This document shows, one piece after another, positions 51,421 through 63,295 of a stretch of DNA of 64,000 nucleotides. The notes under the pieces are model-generated. The model saw nothing but the letters and a program-made list of their open reading frames with translations, did not search any database and was not told the DNA's origin. The translations under genes were made by a program, and so were the position numbers. Source of the DNA: Verticillium longisporum (lineage: Eukaryota > Ascomycota > Sordariomycetes > Glomerellales > Plectosphaerellaceae); NCBI GenBank assembly GCA_019188255.1, contig JAETXT010000001.1, positions 2,852,001 to 2,916,000 of the forward strand. Reading direction: 5' to 3'. Numbering within the stretch: position 1 is the first letter of the stretch; every line of letters starts with the position of its first letter.

Positions 51421-52115
51421 CGGAGCGGGCGCGGCTCTCTGTATCACAAGCTCCGCAATGACCGGGGTAACCAATAAGAAAACCACCCGGACAAATGGTA
51501 AAATGATTGAGAAAAGTGACAGGCGGAATCGGATGAATGAGGGACCAGCCTCAACTCAGAAAAGTCATGAGCAATAGCAGACGGAGAATGTGTTTGAAGC
51601 AAGTATTAGATGCAACGGTCCAGGCAGAACATGAGCGCAGACCCTCCAGGCGCCGACTCAAGGTTCCGTACAGCAAGAAAGATACCGGCTGCTTAGGGAG
51701 TGAGAAGGAGCCGAGCCCTGGGCCATTGTGGTTTTCCTTTTGATCGTTGTCGAAACGGCGGTTGAACCAGCAGCCTAGTGGCGTGGGCTCGAGCACAAAG
51801 ACCACACGGATGTGGCCGGGAGCGCGGGGCACGCGATTGTTTGGGTGCTAGCTGAACTAACAAGTTTGAAACAAGATTGTTTGAACGAAGGCCCTGTGTG
51901 GAGGTTCCATTTGCGCGCTCTGCACGTTTTCCTTGCAATTGAAAGGTTAGCGGGACGGATGGCTGGCTACCTCAGGTTGGCCACATCGCGGTGTTGGGAA
52001 GATGCCAGCATCTGTTCTATTAAGCGTCGAAGCCAGAGGCCGCAGATGATAACATCATGCCCTGGAGTAAATTCTAGAACCAGGCCAAAAACAAAGGGTA
52101 TATGCTGCTAATCTA
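51421..52115. other. Region between ABC transporter and serine hydrolase
   Basis: This holds the probable promoter of the transporter and the 3' end of the hydrolase transcript, both on the - strand. No gene is recognised. Confidence 0.55.
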
Positions 52116-53052
52116 CTACAACACGCCTTCTTCCCTCATGGCGCAAATGGCGTCACGGACAACGTCTCCGAGCTCTCTGATAGTCCCCTTGTCACGAGGT
52201 AGTGTGTGGCCTTTGGCGTGGTCAAAAAGATACGCCGAGTCTGGGTCGCAGACATTGTAGAGCGCCATTGAGCCGTCCAGGTAGGGATCCAGGGACCCGA
52301 CTGCAGTATAGTTAACATTGCCAGGTTCGTGACTACTTATTCTTATCAAGAGACCGACTCACTGATGTGTAATGTCCTCGACTCGATGCGCTCCTCAGTC
52401 TGGTCCGACAGCAAAACAGAGTAATTCGTAGGATCGACGGGCGGCCAGCCGGCGAAGAAGATCCCGTACTTGAAGAGGGGCGTCGCACCAGACTGCTGCT
52501 GCCGGCGCTGTTCGTGAAGCATCATCGTCGCAGCGACCGTCGCGCCTTCAGAATAGCCAATGATGCCGTCAAAAGGACCCCTCTTGGCCACAATGTCTGA
52601 CAGATACTTGATGGCCTGGTCGATGCTCTTGCCGGATGATGCTCCCTCCCTCATGAGCTCCCGCATGGTGTCTTCTGGTGTCTCGCAGTCGGGAAAGTCC
52701 CGGATGCGCGTTAGGACATCCTCGTCATCGGATATCTCAACGTCTTGATCGGGCTCTATGAAGCGGTAATAAGGCGGCTGGCCGAAATACTCCTCAAAGC
52801 CCTCGGGCGGCACTGCTATGCAAGGGCCGTGAACGAAATGGAAGGTGGCGGTGCCGTCGTCGGTCAGTTCTTTGAGAATGGGAGCTTGAAGTCTGTCAGC
52901 AGCGTTGGATTCAGCCCAAAAGGTTGGAGCATACCCAGTTGGACTTGGAATTTCTAAGTCAGGTCAGCTAGATGATCTCATTCGGAATGGTTCGCAGACA
53001 TTAAACTCACATCAGAACTGCCGTAGGCGCCAGGAAGACAGAGAAACTTCAT
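52116..53052 (-). CDS. FSH-family serine hydrolase (LovG-like, possible polyketide release enzyme)
   Basis: This alpha/beta hydrolase of the FSH1 family starts MKFLCLPGAYGSSDKFQVQL, the standard beta-strand and oxyanion-loop opening. The nucleophile elbow is GYSEG (Ser about 132), the acid is in GSLDPYLD (Asp about 199), and the His is in GHTLPRD (about 226), so the triad is intact. Exons are complement 53011-53052, 52935-52953 (19 nt), 52363-52884 and 52116-52300, all in phase, about 255 residues. There is no signal peptide. Family members beside fungal PKS genes, such as LovG in lovastatin synthesis, hydrolyse the finished chain from the ACP. The neighbouring PKS lacks its own thioesterase, so the same role is inferred. 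Its start faces the PKS across about 2 kb. Confidence 0.87.
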
Positions 53053-55006
53053 GATTGTTGCCGTTGATACAACGCTTTCAAGTCGGTTCAGCGCCGGAAT
53101 TCGTGAGTTTAGCCAAATCAAAGGGCCTTCGAGAACAAACGATGTGGAAACATGAGACTGGATAGAGAACAAGGTAAGGTAGGATTCGCTTCGGATGATG
53201 TACGTGATCGCCTCAAGGTCTACCCAGCGCTCAGACTCCTGAGGATCGAAAGCCCAGGGACGACATGACTCCCAAGGGACCCCGAGTCAAGTGAGCTACA
53301 CAAGCAGACACTGCCCCTTGCGCTTCGCAACTGCGTCGCAGTGACGATGCCCGCACAAGCGATGGCTCACACAACAAGAAGCAAGCCCATTCACAGCAAA
53401 AGCGATCCGCAGAAGCTGAAACGATTGACAGCATGGTATCGTCAGTGTTTGAGATGGCCCTTGCTTGGCGTGGGGAATCGCTAGCCAGCGATCATGGTTC
53501 CATTGACGGCGCCTACCTACGATGGTATGTGAGCTACCGCCCGCGATGCCGTGCCATCAATTGGTCTGGCCCCGTGCGCCTTGACGATTTGTGTTGAATT
53601 GACACGTGAGAATGCCCATGGGCCTTCGCGGGTGAGGGGACCGGCCCAGAAGCCGCAGTCTGTTCTCCGTCCGAACGTCAGGGGTGGTGCGTTGGTGTTG
53701 CACTGGTGCCGCTATTCTCCAGGCTTTTGGGCCTCGTCTGATCGGTACACTCAGCCTTCCGAAGCGACCATGGCGCAATTCTGGTCTATTTTTGATAGAG
53801 GTGTAGTTTGCGAAGCCACGTTGAAGGGGGTCCCGAATGAAGAGAAAAACAACGGCATCCGTGACAGCGTCTCGGTATGTCCAAACGAATATGTAGATGT
53901 GATGCTCGAGTACCTGACTCACCACCCAAGTGAGAGCCAGGGGATCTTGGAGGGGTTTTGATTTCACCCAGAGACGTGCTGGGAGGGATGCTTGAAACAA
54001 GGTCCCGATTACGCCCTGAGAAAGGATTGTTATGAGAACCGGCAACGCCTCGTGCCCTTCTCAGCCCACCAGCAATGCATCCAGGCATCAGATCTCTACC
54101 TCAATATGGGTTGTGCCGTATTCAGGGGTCGAGCCAACTCCACAATCCGGGGTCTTACCGATGGCGCACTGACTTCATCCTCACTTGTCCTCTCGCAACC
54201 GGTGCTCAGTCCTCGCCCAGTCGTCTCATTCTCCTCAGCGAATTGCTTTTGCATTCAGGGCCCTCGGAGCAATCAAGCTACCGCTGCCATCAGTGTTCAT
54301 TGTCTGTGATCGCGCAGAATGCTCAGTCGGCGTTTGCCTTGAGGGGCCAGGATCGCAAGTCTAGCGAGGAAGCGCTCCAAGTGGCCGGGTGCTTGCTGGC
54401 GGCTAACGTCAGTTAGTCAGGTCCCAATTGAAGTAGCTCGCGAGTCGTGATGAGACGGGAAGCCCCCTGATATCTCAGGTGTCCCCGTGGCACTCGAGCT
54501 AAGGTAGGCGATTCGGAAGCCGTAGCCCATGTCGTCGCCAGCATTCACCCGTACTACCAGAAACGTGTTTGGAACCTCAAAGAGCTTCGGCTGACTTGGC
54601 GATCTGATCACTCAAACCCATGTCGATTCGGCTGCAGCTGATCTCACCCCAGCGTTGACCCTGTACCCTGTGCCATGTCCTAACCTACCCACGCTCCCGG
54701 GCGATCCCATGCGCCGGACTCATGGTCCCGCGGCAGAGCCTCTCTGTGGCCGATCTGGAACCTTACTTACTCCGGGTCATATCAACCGGCCTCGCCCGTT
54801 TCCATCTGAGCAACAGAGAAGTCTTTGGTCGTTGTCTGTCTTGCCTTGTGCGTTTCTTTGCACCGAACTACTTCACTTCGTCTTTTTCTTTAACCTGCTC
54901 CTGGACGAGTGAGTTTGCCGTGACTTACACCATTTCCTAAACCACAATTCAAATACCCACAGCAGCAGACGCGGGGATCTGTGATCTCCCCAATTAATAC
55001 TCCATC
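53053..55006. other. Shared upstream region serine hydrolase / PKS
   Basis: This is a 2 kb divergent intergenic stretch. The frames at 53551-53961 (+) and 53557-54045 (-) overlap each other and match nothing I know. A bidirectional promoter is the likely content. I cannot identify a specific regulator site by eye. Confidence 0.5.
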
Positions 55007-58000
55007 ATGGCTCCTGGCATCTTGTCATACTCGTCCCGCGACACATCGCCATCAGCCAGCGCAGGCGTCAAGACTCCGGCTACGCACTCTCACACATCCT
55101 CCGTCGACTCGCTATCTGGCCTGGCCGTCGGCCCGTACGATGGCAGGCGCCTTGATGGCGTCCGTCCAGACGGCCCTGCGAGCAGGAGCAGCAGCAGGAG
55201 CGGCTTCAGCAGAGCCAGCACCGACGAGCACGTCGACCCTGGCGCCTTCAGAAACGGAAGCGCCGGCCGTCCTCCGAGCCAGGACCAGAGCAGCATGCCC
55301 ATCGCCATTGTCGGCATGGCATGCCGCCTGCCCGGCAGCGTCGCCAGCCCTGCCGAGTTCTGGGAGCTGTGCTCGCGCGCCAGGACCGGCTTCACGCCGG
55401 TGCCCAAGGAGCGCTTCAACCACGACACGTTCTACCACCCTAACCCGGGCAAGACGGGAACGTACCACGCCTCTGGAGGCAACTTTCTGGACGTCGACCT
55501 TGCCGCGTTTGACGCCCCCTTCTTCGGGCTGACAGAAAAGGAGGCCATTTCAATGGATCCGCAACAGCGCCTGTTGCTCGAGTGCACCTTTGAGGCGCTC
55601 GAGAACGCTGGCATCCCCAAACACTCAATCGTCGGGGAGGACGTCGGCGTCTTCATTGGCGGCAACTTTGCCGAGTACGAGAGCCATCTGTTCCGAGACA
55701 GCGACACGATCCCCATGCACCAGGCCACGGGTGAGCCTCATCTCCTTTTTGTTCACTGTAGATTTCGTCAGAAGGCCTTGCGAGTACTGACATGTGACAG
55801 GCTGCGCACAAGCAATGCAAGCAAACAGGCTATCCCACTTCTTCGATCTTCGAGGCCCTAGTTATACCGTCGACACAGCGTGCTCTTCCAGTCTCGTGGC
55901 GCTTCACCAGGCGTGTCAGAGCCTGCGAACCGGAGAGTCGAATCAAGCCATCGTCGGTGGCTGCCATCTTAATATGCTACCCGAATTTTGGGTGTCCTTC
56001 TCATCATGCCGGTTAGTGTCTCACCTCAAGTGTCGGAAGCAACCCAGACTGACGGCGTCACAGCCTTTTATCAGACTCGGGTCGCTCAAGAGCTTTCGAT
56101 AACCGCGGAACCGGTTTCGGCCGCGGCGAGGGTTGCGGCATGATCGTGTTGAAGCCGCTCGACCAAGCTCTGAGGGACAACGACTCGATCCGTGCCGTCA
56201 TCAGAGGCAGTGGCATCAACCAAGACGGCAAGACGCCGGGAATCACAATGCCCAACGGCTCAGCGCAGGAGAAGCTCATGAGACAGGTCTACCGAAATGC
56301 AGGCCTCGACCCCTCCGACTGCGGCTACGTCGAGGCCCACGGGACGGGCACCAAGGTTGGCGACCCCCTCGAGGCCACGGCCATCCACGACGTACTGGGC
56401 CAAGGAAGGACGGCGAAAGATCCGCTCTTCATCGGCTCCGTCAAATCAAACATTGGCCACCTGGAGGGTGCATCTGGCATCGTTGCTGTCATCAAGGCGG
56501 CCATGATGCTGGAGAGGAACTTTCTCCTGCCGAATCACGACTTCAAGACGCCAAATGAGAAGATCCCCTGGAGCGAGTGGCACTTGAAGGTCCCCGCCAC
56601 ACAACGACCCTTTCCGCGAAACAAGAAGTACATCAGTGTCAACAACTTTGGCTTCGGCGGCACCAACGCGCACGTCGTCCTCGGCAAGGCTCCCTTCCCC
56701 GCAAAGCGGTCGGAGAGCTGGCAGTCGACAAGGTCGGCGACGCCCGACGAGAAGGCCCGGAGCAAGAAGCTCTTTGTCGTCTCCGCCAACGACAAGAACT
56801 CGGTCGCCGCAGTCATGAAGCAGATGGTTATCTATCTCGAGCAGAGGCCCGAGATCTTCCAAGCGGACCTCATGAAGAACGTTGCTTACACACTCGGATC
56901 TCGACGATCTCTCCTGCCTTGCCGTGTGGCCATCCCTGCCGCCGACTCCTTCGAGCTCATCGAGGCTCTCAATGGCGGCAAGCTCGTGCCTGGAAAGGAG
57001 AGTGAGCCTCTGAGGATGGGCTTTGTCTTCACTGGTCAGGGTGCGCAGTGGTACGGCATGGGTCGCGAGCTCTTCGAGCAGTATCCCATCTACGCTGCCG
57101 CCATCGCGCGGGCTGATGATTGCCTACGAGCCTTCGGTGCCGACTGGAGCCTGGTCGAAGAGCTGAATCGAGATGCAAAGACGTCCAAGGTCTCTGAGGC
57201 GCACATTAGCCAGCCATCTTGCACGGCTGTCCAGCTCGCTCTGACCGATCTGCTGACGGCTTGGGGCATCCGTCCCACGGCTGTCGTCGGCCACTCGAGC
57301 GGCGAGATTGGTGCCGCATATGCTGCTGGCGTCATATCCTTTGAGGCGGCCATGTCTGTTGCGTACCACCGCGGCCGCATGATCCCAGTCTTGAAGCAGC
57401 GCTTCCTGACCTCAAGGGCGCCATGATGGCCGTTGGCGGCACAAAGGAAGAGGTGCAGCCCATCATCGATGCCATTCCCAATATCAGGATCGCCTGCTTC
57501 AACAGCCCGTCCAGTCTGACCATTTCCGGCGACAGTACTGGCCTGGACGAGCTGTCCCAGGTCGTCGAGGCGAAACAAATGTTCAACCGTCGCCTGCAAG
57601 TAGATGTTGGATATCACTCCCACCACATGAACCTCGTCGCCAAGGAGTATCGTAGTGCTATTCAGACGCTTCCCGCGCCGCAGAAGACCGCTGTTCGCTT
57701 CCACTCTTCCCTGCACGGCGTCGAGATTGACGGCACCGAGTGTGAGTCCCACTACTGGGTCAACAATCTGACCTGCCCGGTCCGCTTCGCCGAAGCGTTC
57801 GAGACGATGCTGCAGCCCGTCGGCGACCACAAGACGGGCGTCAACATGATCCTCGAGCTGGGCCCTCACTCAGCCCTCCAGGGTCCCATCAAGCAGATCC
57901 TCAAGGAGCTGGGCGGCCCTGCAGCCAAGGTCCCCTACGCCTCGGCCCTCGCCCGCAAAAAGGACGCCATCGAGTCGGCCATGGACCTGGCCGCCACGCT

Positions 58001-61000
58001 CATCACAAAGGGAGCCATGCTGAACATGGACGCCGTCAACTTCCCCCAGTCGGACGCCCTGTCCATGGCCAAGCCGCCCACGCTGCTGACAGACCTCCCG
58101 CGCTATGCGTGGAACCGCCAGACGCGGTACTGGCACGAGTCACGCATGACGCGGATGCACAAGCACCGCGAGGGCGCGCGCAGCGACATCATTGGCGTCG
58201 AGGCCATCTACTCGAGCGACCTCGAGCCGACGTGGCGGAACATGTTGCACCTCGACGACTTGCCCTGGCTGCGGCACCACAAGGTGCAAGGCCTGACCAT
58301 CTTCCCATTCTCCGGGTTCGTGGCCATGGCCCTCGAGGCAGCGGCGCAATGGTCAAAGCGCAAGGAGATGGCCTTTGACAGGTTCGAGCTCAGGGGCGTC
58401 AACGTTGCCAAGCCCCTTGCTCTGTCTGACACGGCAGACGTCGAGATGACGATAAGCCTGCGCCCGCAGCAAGAGACGTCGTCTGCGTCGACGGAGGCGT
58501 GGTACGAGTTCCGCATCTGCTCGTGGAGCCAGGCGAGCGGATGGACAGAAAACTGCACCGGTCGCGTTGCCACGCAGTGTCATGCGAGCAACGATGTTGA
58601 GAGTGCTGAGCAGAAGGCGGCGTGGCGACAGGGAGCGCAGGCCATCGTAACCTCTCTGAGTGATGCGGTCGCCATCAAGGAGGCTGACATGTACGATTCG
58701 CTCGCTGAGCTCGGTGTTGGCTACGGGCCTGCTTTCCACGGTATCACAGAGTGCAAGGCGTCTGATGTTTGCTCTGTTGGGACCATCATCTCACCTGACC
58801 TCGCACAAGATATGCCGAACAACTACATGACGAGCATGGTCCTCCATCCTACATTCCTCGAATCTGCCATTGAAATGTACTGGCCTGTTCTCGGCGCTGG
58901 CAGGGAATCGATCAACACAGTCTACCTGCCCTCATCTCTCAGCAGGATGGTCGTCTCAGCGGACGTCACAGCACTCACCAAAGATGCCGGGAGCAGCCTT
59001 CGTGCTTTCTGCGAGGCCAAGTTCCCTGCTGCTGCCTCACAGCCCCAGCCTACCAAAGTCTCGGTCCTAGCAGCATCATCCGAAGACTCGCAGAACTTGA
59101 TCCTCGAGATTGATGGCCTCACAGTGTCTCCACTGCTTGACGGAGCGACTGAGACAGACAGCAACCCCGCGCGCGAGCTGTGCTACAAGATTGAGTGGGA
59201 GTCCGTCACGTCCTTTGAGGAGAAACCTCTTCTGAGCACTGCCGACATTGTCATTATCCATGGCGAGTCCAACTCGCAGCAGCTCATCGCCAACGGGCTC
59301 GCCATCGCCATTGCTAGCGTGACGGGCAAGCTTCCTGAGATGGGCGGCCTTGGCGAGGTCGCCACGGAGGGCAAGCTCTGCGTCGTCCTGACGGAGATTG
59401 ACTCACCATTCCTCGTCGCGCCCACCGAGGCGCAGTTCACCTCTGTCCAGAAGATGCTGACGACCGTCCAAGGCGCCCTCTGGGTCGTCCGCGGCGCGTA
59501 CGCCGGCTCCACGTCACCCGAGAGCAACATGATCCTCGGCCTTAGTCGGACGGTCCGCTCCGAGGCCGTGCTTCCCTTTGCGACGCTGGATCTCGACGGC
59601 GCGAGCCAACTCAATGACAGCGAGGCCAGCTCAGCTATCATGAAAGTATTTGGACTCGTGTTCGGCGTCGATGCTTCGTCGCCGAGCAGGGAGCTTGAAT
59701 TCATGGAGAGGCGGGGCGAGTTTTTCACGCCGAGGATCGTGCACGACGAGGTCATGAATGAGCAGGTCCATCGCGAGACAAACCCTGACGTCGTTGAGGC
59801 GCAGCCTTTCGGCCAGGGTGATCGGATGCTGAAGATGGACTTTTCTGTTACGGGGGATGTTTCGCACTTTGTCGACGACGAAGCTAGCCAGGCCCCCCTT
59901 GCGGACGATGAAGTCGAGTTCGAGGTCAAGGCCGTCGGTGTCAGTCTTCGAGACGCCGTGCTAGCCAAGAGTCATGTCGCCGATGCAGAGAAGCAAGCCC
60001 CAGGCGTCGAGGCGTCAGGTATCATCACAAGAATCGGCAGCGCCGTCACATCCTTCTGCGTCGGCGATGCGATTGCCGCGCTGACGTTCAACAGCTCTGC
60101 CTTTGCCACGCGTGCCCGTGCTTCTGCTTCAATGGTCTTCACGTTTCCTGAGACGCTTTCTTTCAAGGATGCCGCCAGCCTGCCCCTGGCCTACTGCACA
60201 GCCCACTATGCGCTCATCGACCAGGCCCGCCTCGAAGCTGGCCAGCGGGTTCTGGTCCACGCGGCCGGCAGCGGTATCGGACAAGCGGCGCTACATCTCG
60301 CGCAAGATGTAGGCGCCGAGGTGTTTGTGACTGTTGGCTCGGCAGAGGAGAAGGCCCTCGTCGTGGGCTCCTTTGGCGTCTCAGAGGACCACATATTTTA
60401 CAGTCAGGACCTGTCCTTCGGGCCCGCTATTCGGCGCGTCACCGCTAACGACGGCGTTGACGTGGTTCTCAACCTACTCCCGGGAGCGGAGAGCCTGAGA
60501 GAGAGTTGGGCGTGTCTCAGTCGTTTCGGCCATCTTGTCGACGTCGAACGTGGCGACGGCAGCTCGGGCGCTCGCGTCAACCTCGGGCAGTCCAACAGAA
60601 ATGCCTGCTTTATGAGCGTGGATGTTTTCAGCCTGGCCCAGTACCGGCCAAAGGTAATGGAGAGACTTGTTGCGAGTGTGGCGAGGCTTGTTAGAGACCG
60701 CAAGGTGCGGTCTCTTGCGACATCTATGGACTATGGAATTTCAGCCGTCGATGCGGCTTGCAAGGCGCTCCAAAGCGGTCCCGTGTTTGGCAAGGTGGTT
60801 GTGGTTCCGCAGGCGAACGAGATGGTCATGGTAAGTTCTTGATCTGCCTCAGCATCATCAGCACCATCGCTCACAATTTCAGGCCACGCAATGCAAAACC
60901 GTCGGCGCTCTGCTGCAGGCCCAGGCAACCTACTTGCTGATCGGCGGCACAGGTGGTCTCGGGCGCAGCATGGCCCGGTGGATGGTCACCCACGGTGCCC

Positions 61001-62052
61001 GCAACCTTGTCCTCCTCTCCCGTCGTGGGTCCATCACCGACAAGGTCCGCGTCCTCATTGAGGAGGCAAGCGCTCAAGGCGCCAACATTGCAGTCCGCTC
61101 CTGCGATGTTGCAGAAAAGGCGAGCGTTGATCGCCTCTTCACACACCAGCTCGATGGCCTACCTCCCGTCCGCGGCGTCATTCACGGTGCCATGGTCCTC
61201 AAGGACGTGCTCTTCGAAAAGATGACGTGGTCTGACTACACAACCGTCGTCAACTCCAAAGTCCAGGGCGGATGGAACGTTCACGAGGCGCTGATGCGTC
61301 AGGACGCCAAGCTCGACTTCTTCATCGCCATATCCTCGGCCTCTGGCGCTGTCGGCAACCGCGGACAGGCGGCCTACGCTGCAGCCAACACATATCTCAA
61401 CGCGCTCGTGCAGCACCGTCTGGCGCAGGGTCTGCCGGCGACGTCTCTCGATCTGACCGCCGTCTCGGACGCCGGCTACCTCGCCGACAGCGGGGCCGAG
61501 CGCGCGGCCGAGGTGGCCAAGAATCTGGGATCGGACAGCATCTGTGAGGCCGAGGTACTCGCGCTCATTGGCGCGGCCATATCTGGGAAGACGTCAGTGT
61601 GCAACGAGCACGTCGTGACGGGAATGCGCATCACGTCTACGGTGCAGCCCTTCTGGACGCCAGACGCCAAGTTCAAGACGATGCGGATCGCGGCTGAGGA
61701 GCAGACTGCCGCCGAGGCGGGCGCGGCTGGATGTGCGGCGGTATCGCTGAATGCGTCCCTGAGAGCGGCACGCAGCGAGGCAGATGCCGAGGCTGTGGTG
61801 TGCGCTGGTCTCGTCGACAAGATTGCCGCCGTGCTCATGATGGAGCCGGAGGAGCTGGATGTCACGCGCAGCTTGTCGCACTACCCGCTCGACTCTCTTG
61901 TGGCCATTGAGATCCGAAACTTCATCACGAGGGAACTTGAGGCGAACATGCAGGTGCTGGAGCTGTTGAGCAGTGGCAGTATCCAGACACTGACGAGGAC
62001 GGTCTGCAAGAAGAGCAAGTGCTGTGTTGGGTTGGAGTGGACTGAGAGTTAG
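55007..62052 (+). CDS. Highly reducing type I polyketide synthase (KS-AT-DH-ER-KR-ACP)
   Basis: This is an iterative cytosolic megasynthase building a reduced polyketide from malonyl units. After a Ser-rich leader come KS ([20 protein letters not shown], Cys about 269; [19 protein letters not shown]), AT (GHSSGE, Ser about 723), DH ([11 protein letters not shown], His about 1051), a structural pseudo-KR segment, ER ([11 protein letters not shown], about 1711), KR ([14 protein letters not shown], about 1918; YAAANTYLN) and ACP ([12 protein letters not shown], Ser about 2239). There is no C-methyltransferase between DH and ER and no terminal thioesterase. At the usual DH acid, HPTFLDxxxQ, it has [11 protein letters not shown] (Glu about 1245). 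Exons are 55007-55730, 55801-56011, 56064-60830 and 60883-62052. One C is missing at 57405-57406 ([12 protein letters not shown]). The corrected length is about 2290 residues. The product is unknown. Confidence 0.93.
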
Positions 62053-62473
62053 ATTTGTGGTGTTTTGGCGTTGATTTGATATCCTAGGCAGTAATGATTC
62101 GGTGATCCATGCGATGCTTTGCTTCTCGAAATATGTCTTTGATGATGTGAAGCCCCGGTGCAAGTTGAACGCGTCGTCGTCGTCGTCGTCGTGACGAGGC
62201 ACCTTTTGCTGCATATATCTGACAGCACGATAAAGACGAGCTCGATGATTAAGCAGCATATGCACCTTACCGAGTCCGGGCCCGCCGAAATCATGCGCGG
62301 GCGCGCCTGTGACATCCCCTTTTCATTTCCGCATCCTCAACTTCGTCACTCGTCCCTCGGTTGCCAAACTTCAGCCCGCCCTCTTGATCTGCCCCCAACA
62401 GACACGGCCACTCCGTATCGATCCACCAACCACCTAACCGACCGAGACACCCATCGCCATCGCCACCGCCAAC
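62053..62473. other. Region between PKS and SPT small subunit
   Basis: This holds the PKS 3' end and the leader of the next gene. A (CGT)n tract of about seven units lies at 62171-62192, and no gene is seen. Confidence 0.6.
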
Positions 62474-62898
62474 ATGTCCATGATCACCGACTTCAGCCGC
62501 TGGCTGCACCTCAAGCAGTACCAGCTCGAGGTGACCTTCTGCGTCTACATCTTCACCCCCTGGGAAAAGTTCGCCTTTTGTACGCCTGCCTCCCCCGCGC
62601 TTCTGCCTCCGGAGCACAGGACGTGAACAAGAAGGCATACGTTGCTAACACCCGTCCAGACACGATCCTCTTCCTCCTCAGCAGCCTCACCTTCATCGCG
62701 ACCGTCCTCTACCTCCCGCAACACATCGCCTTCATTGTCGGCCGCGCCTGGTTCTACATGAACGGCGAGCACGTCGACGTCGTCGAGCTGACGAAGGAGG
62801 CCGTCGAGGGCGCGCTGCACCAGACGGCTGGCCTCGTATCAACGACGGCGGCCGCGTTGGCAGGAGAGACGGCCGAGGCTGTGGTGCGCGAGCTCTGA
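62474..62898 (+). CDS. Small activating subunit of serine palmitoyltransferase (ssSPT-like)
   Basis: The two-exon protein (62474-62579, 62660-62898; about 114 residues) matches the plan of the short ER membrane activators of serine palmitoyltransferase, the first enzyme of sphingolipid synthesis. Key features are an aromatic N-terminal helix (FSRWLHLKQYQLEVTFCVY), the PWE motif (FTPWEKFAFY), one transmembrane segment (TILFLLSSLTFIATVLYL) and PQHI directly after it, as in animal ssSPTa/b. A 45-residue tail (NGEHVDVVELTKEAVEG...) extends beyond the usual end and looks amphipathic. The intron has a GCTAAC branch-like site at 62643-62648. The assignment is from motif recall, not alignment. Confidence 0.75.
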
Positions 62899-63295
62899 AT
62901 GGGAAGGCATCATGCGACGAGCGACTTGCAGTGTGTGACGAGGAAACTGGACGAAGACTACATATCAGCGGTGCGGTTGGATTTCGCCGACAATGACGAG
63001 GCACCACACACGCTGGGGCTGTACATGGCAACGGAAAGCCAAGAGAGGGCGGCGGCATGGGATCTGGCGTTTTGTACCTTGCCCGACTGAGACCGCAGGT
63101 TCTCACGTAGGGTTCTGGCGTTTTTCGGGGAAGTGGAGGGAGGAGGGCCTTCCCGGATCGGAAGCCCTCTCTGTTCGACGAGAGCATGCGGCTTGTTCTT
63201 TTTTGCATAATCATACCATCATAGACTTAATATCCGTCTGCCGTCTAGCTGAGAACGGAGGCTTGCATCTACACGACGGCTTTTCATTTCCCCCC
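62899..63295. other. Convergent 3' region SPT small subunit / ELP2
   Basis: This contains the 3' untranslated sequence of two converging genes. An inverted pair around 63148-63170 (GAGGGCCTTCCCGGATCGGAAGCCCTC) can fold into a short hairpin. No gene is recognised. Confidence 0.5.

Noticed and set aside
53551..54045. Overlapping 136- and 162-residue frames in the hydrolase/PKS promoter region.
   Set aside because: They lie on opposite strands over the same bases, with no known motifs. A cluster regulator was considered, but no zinc-cluster cysteines are present.
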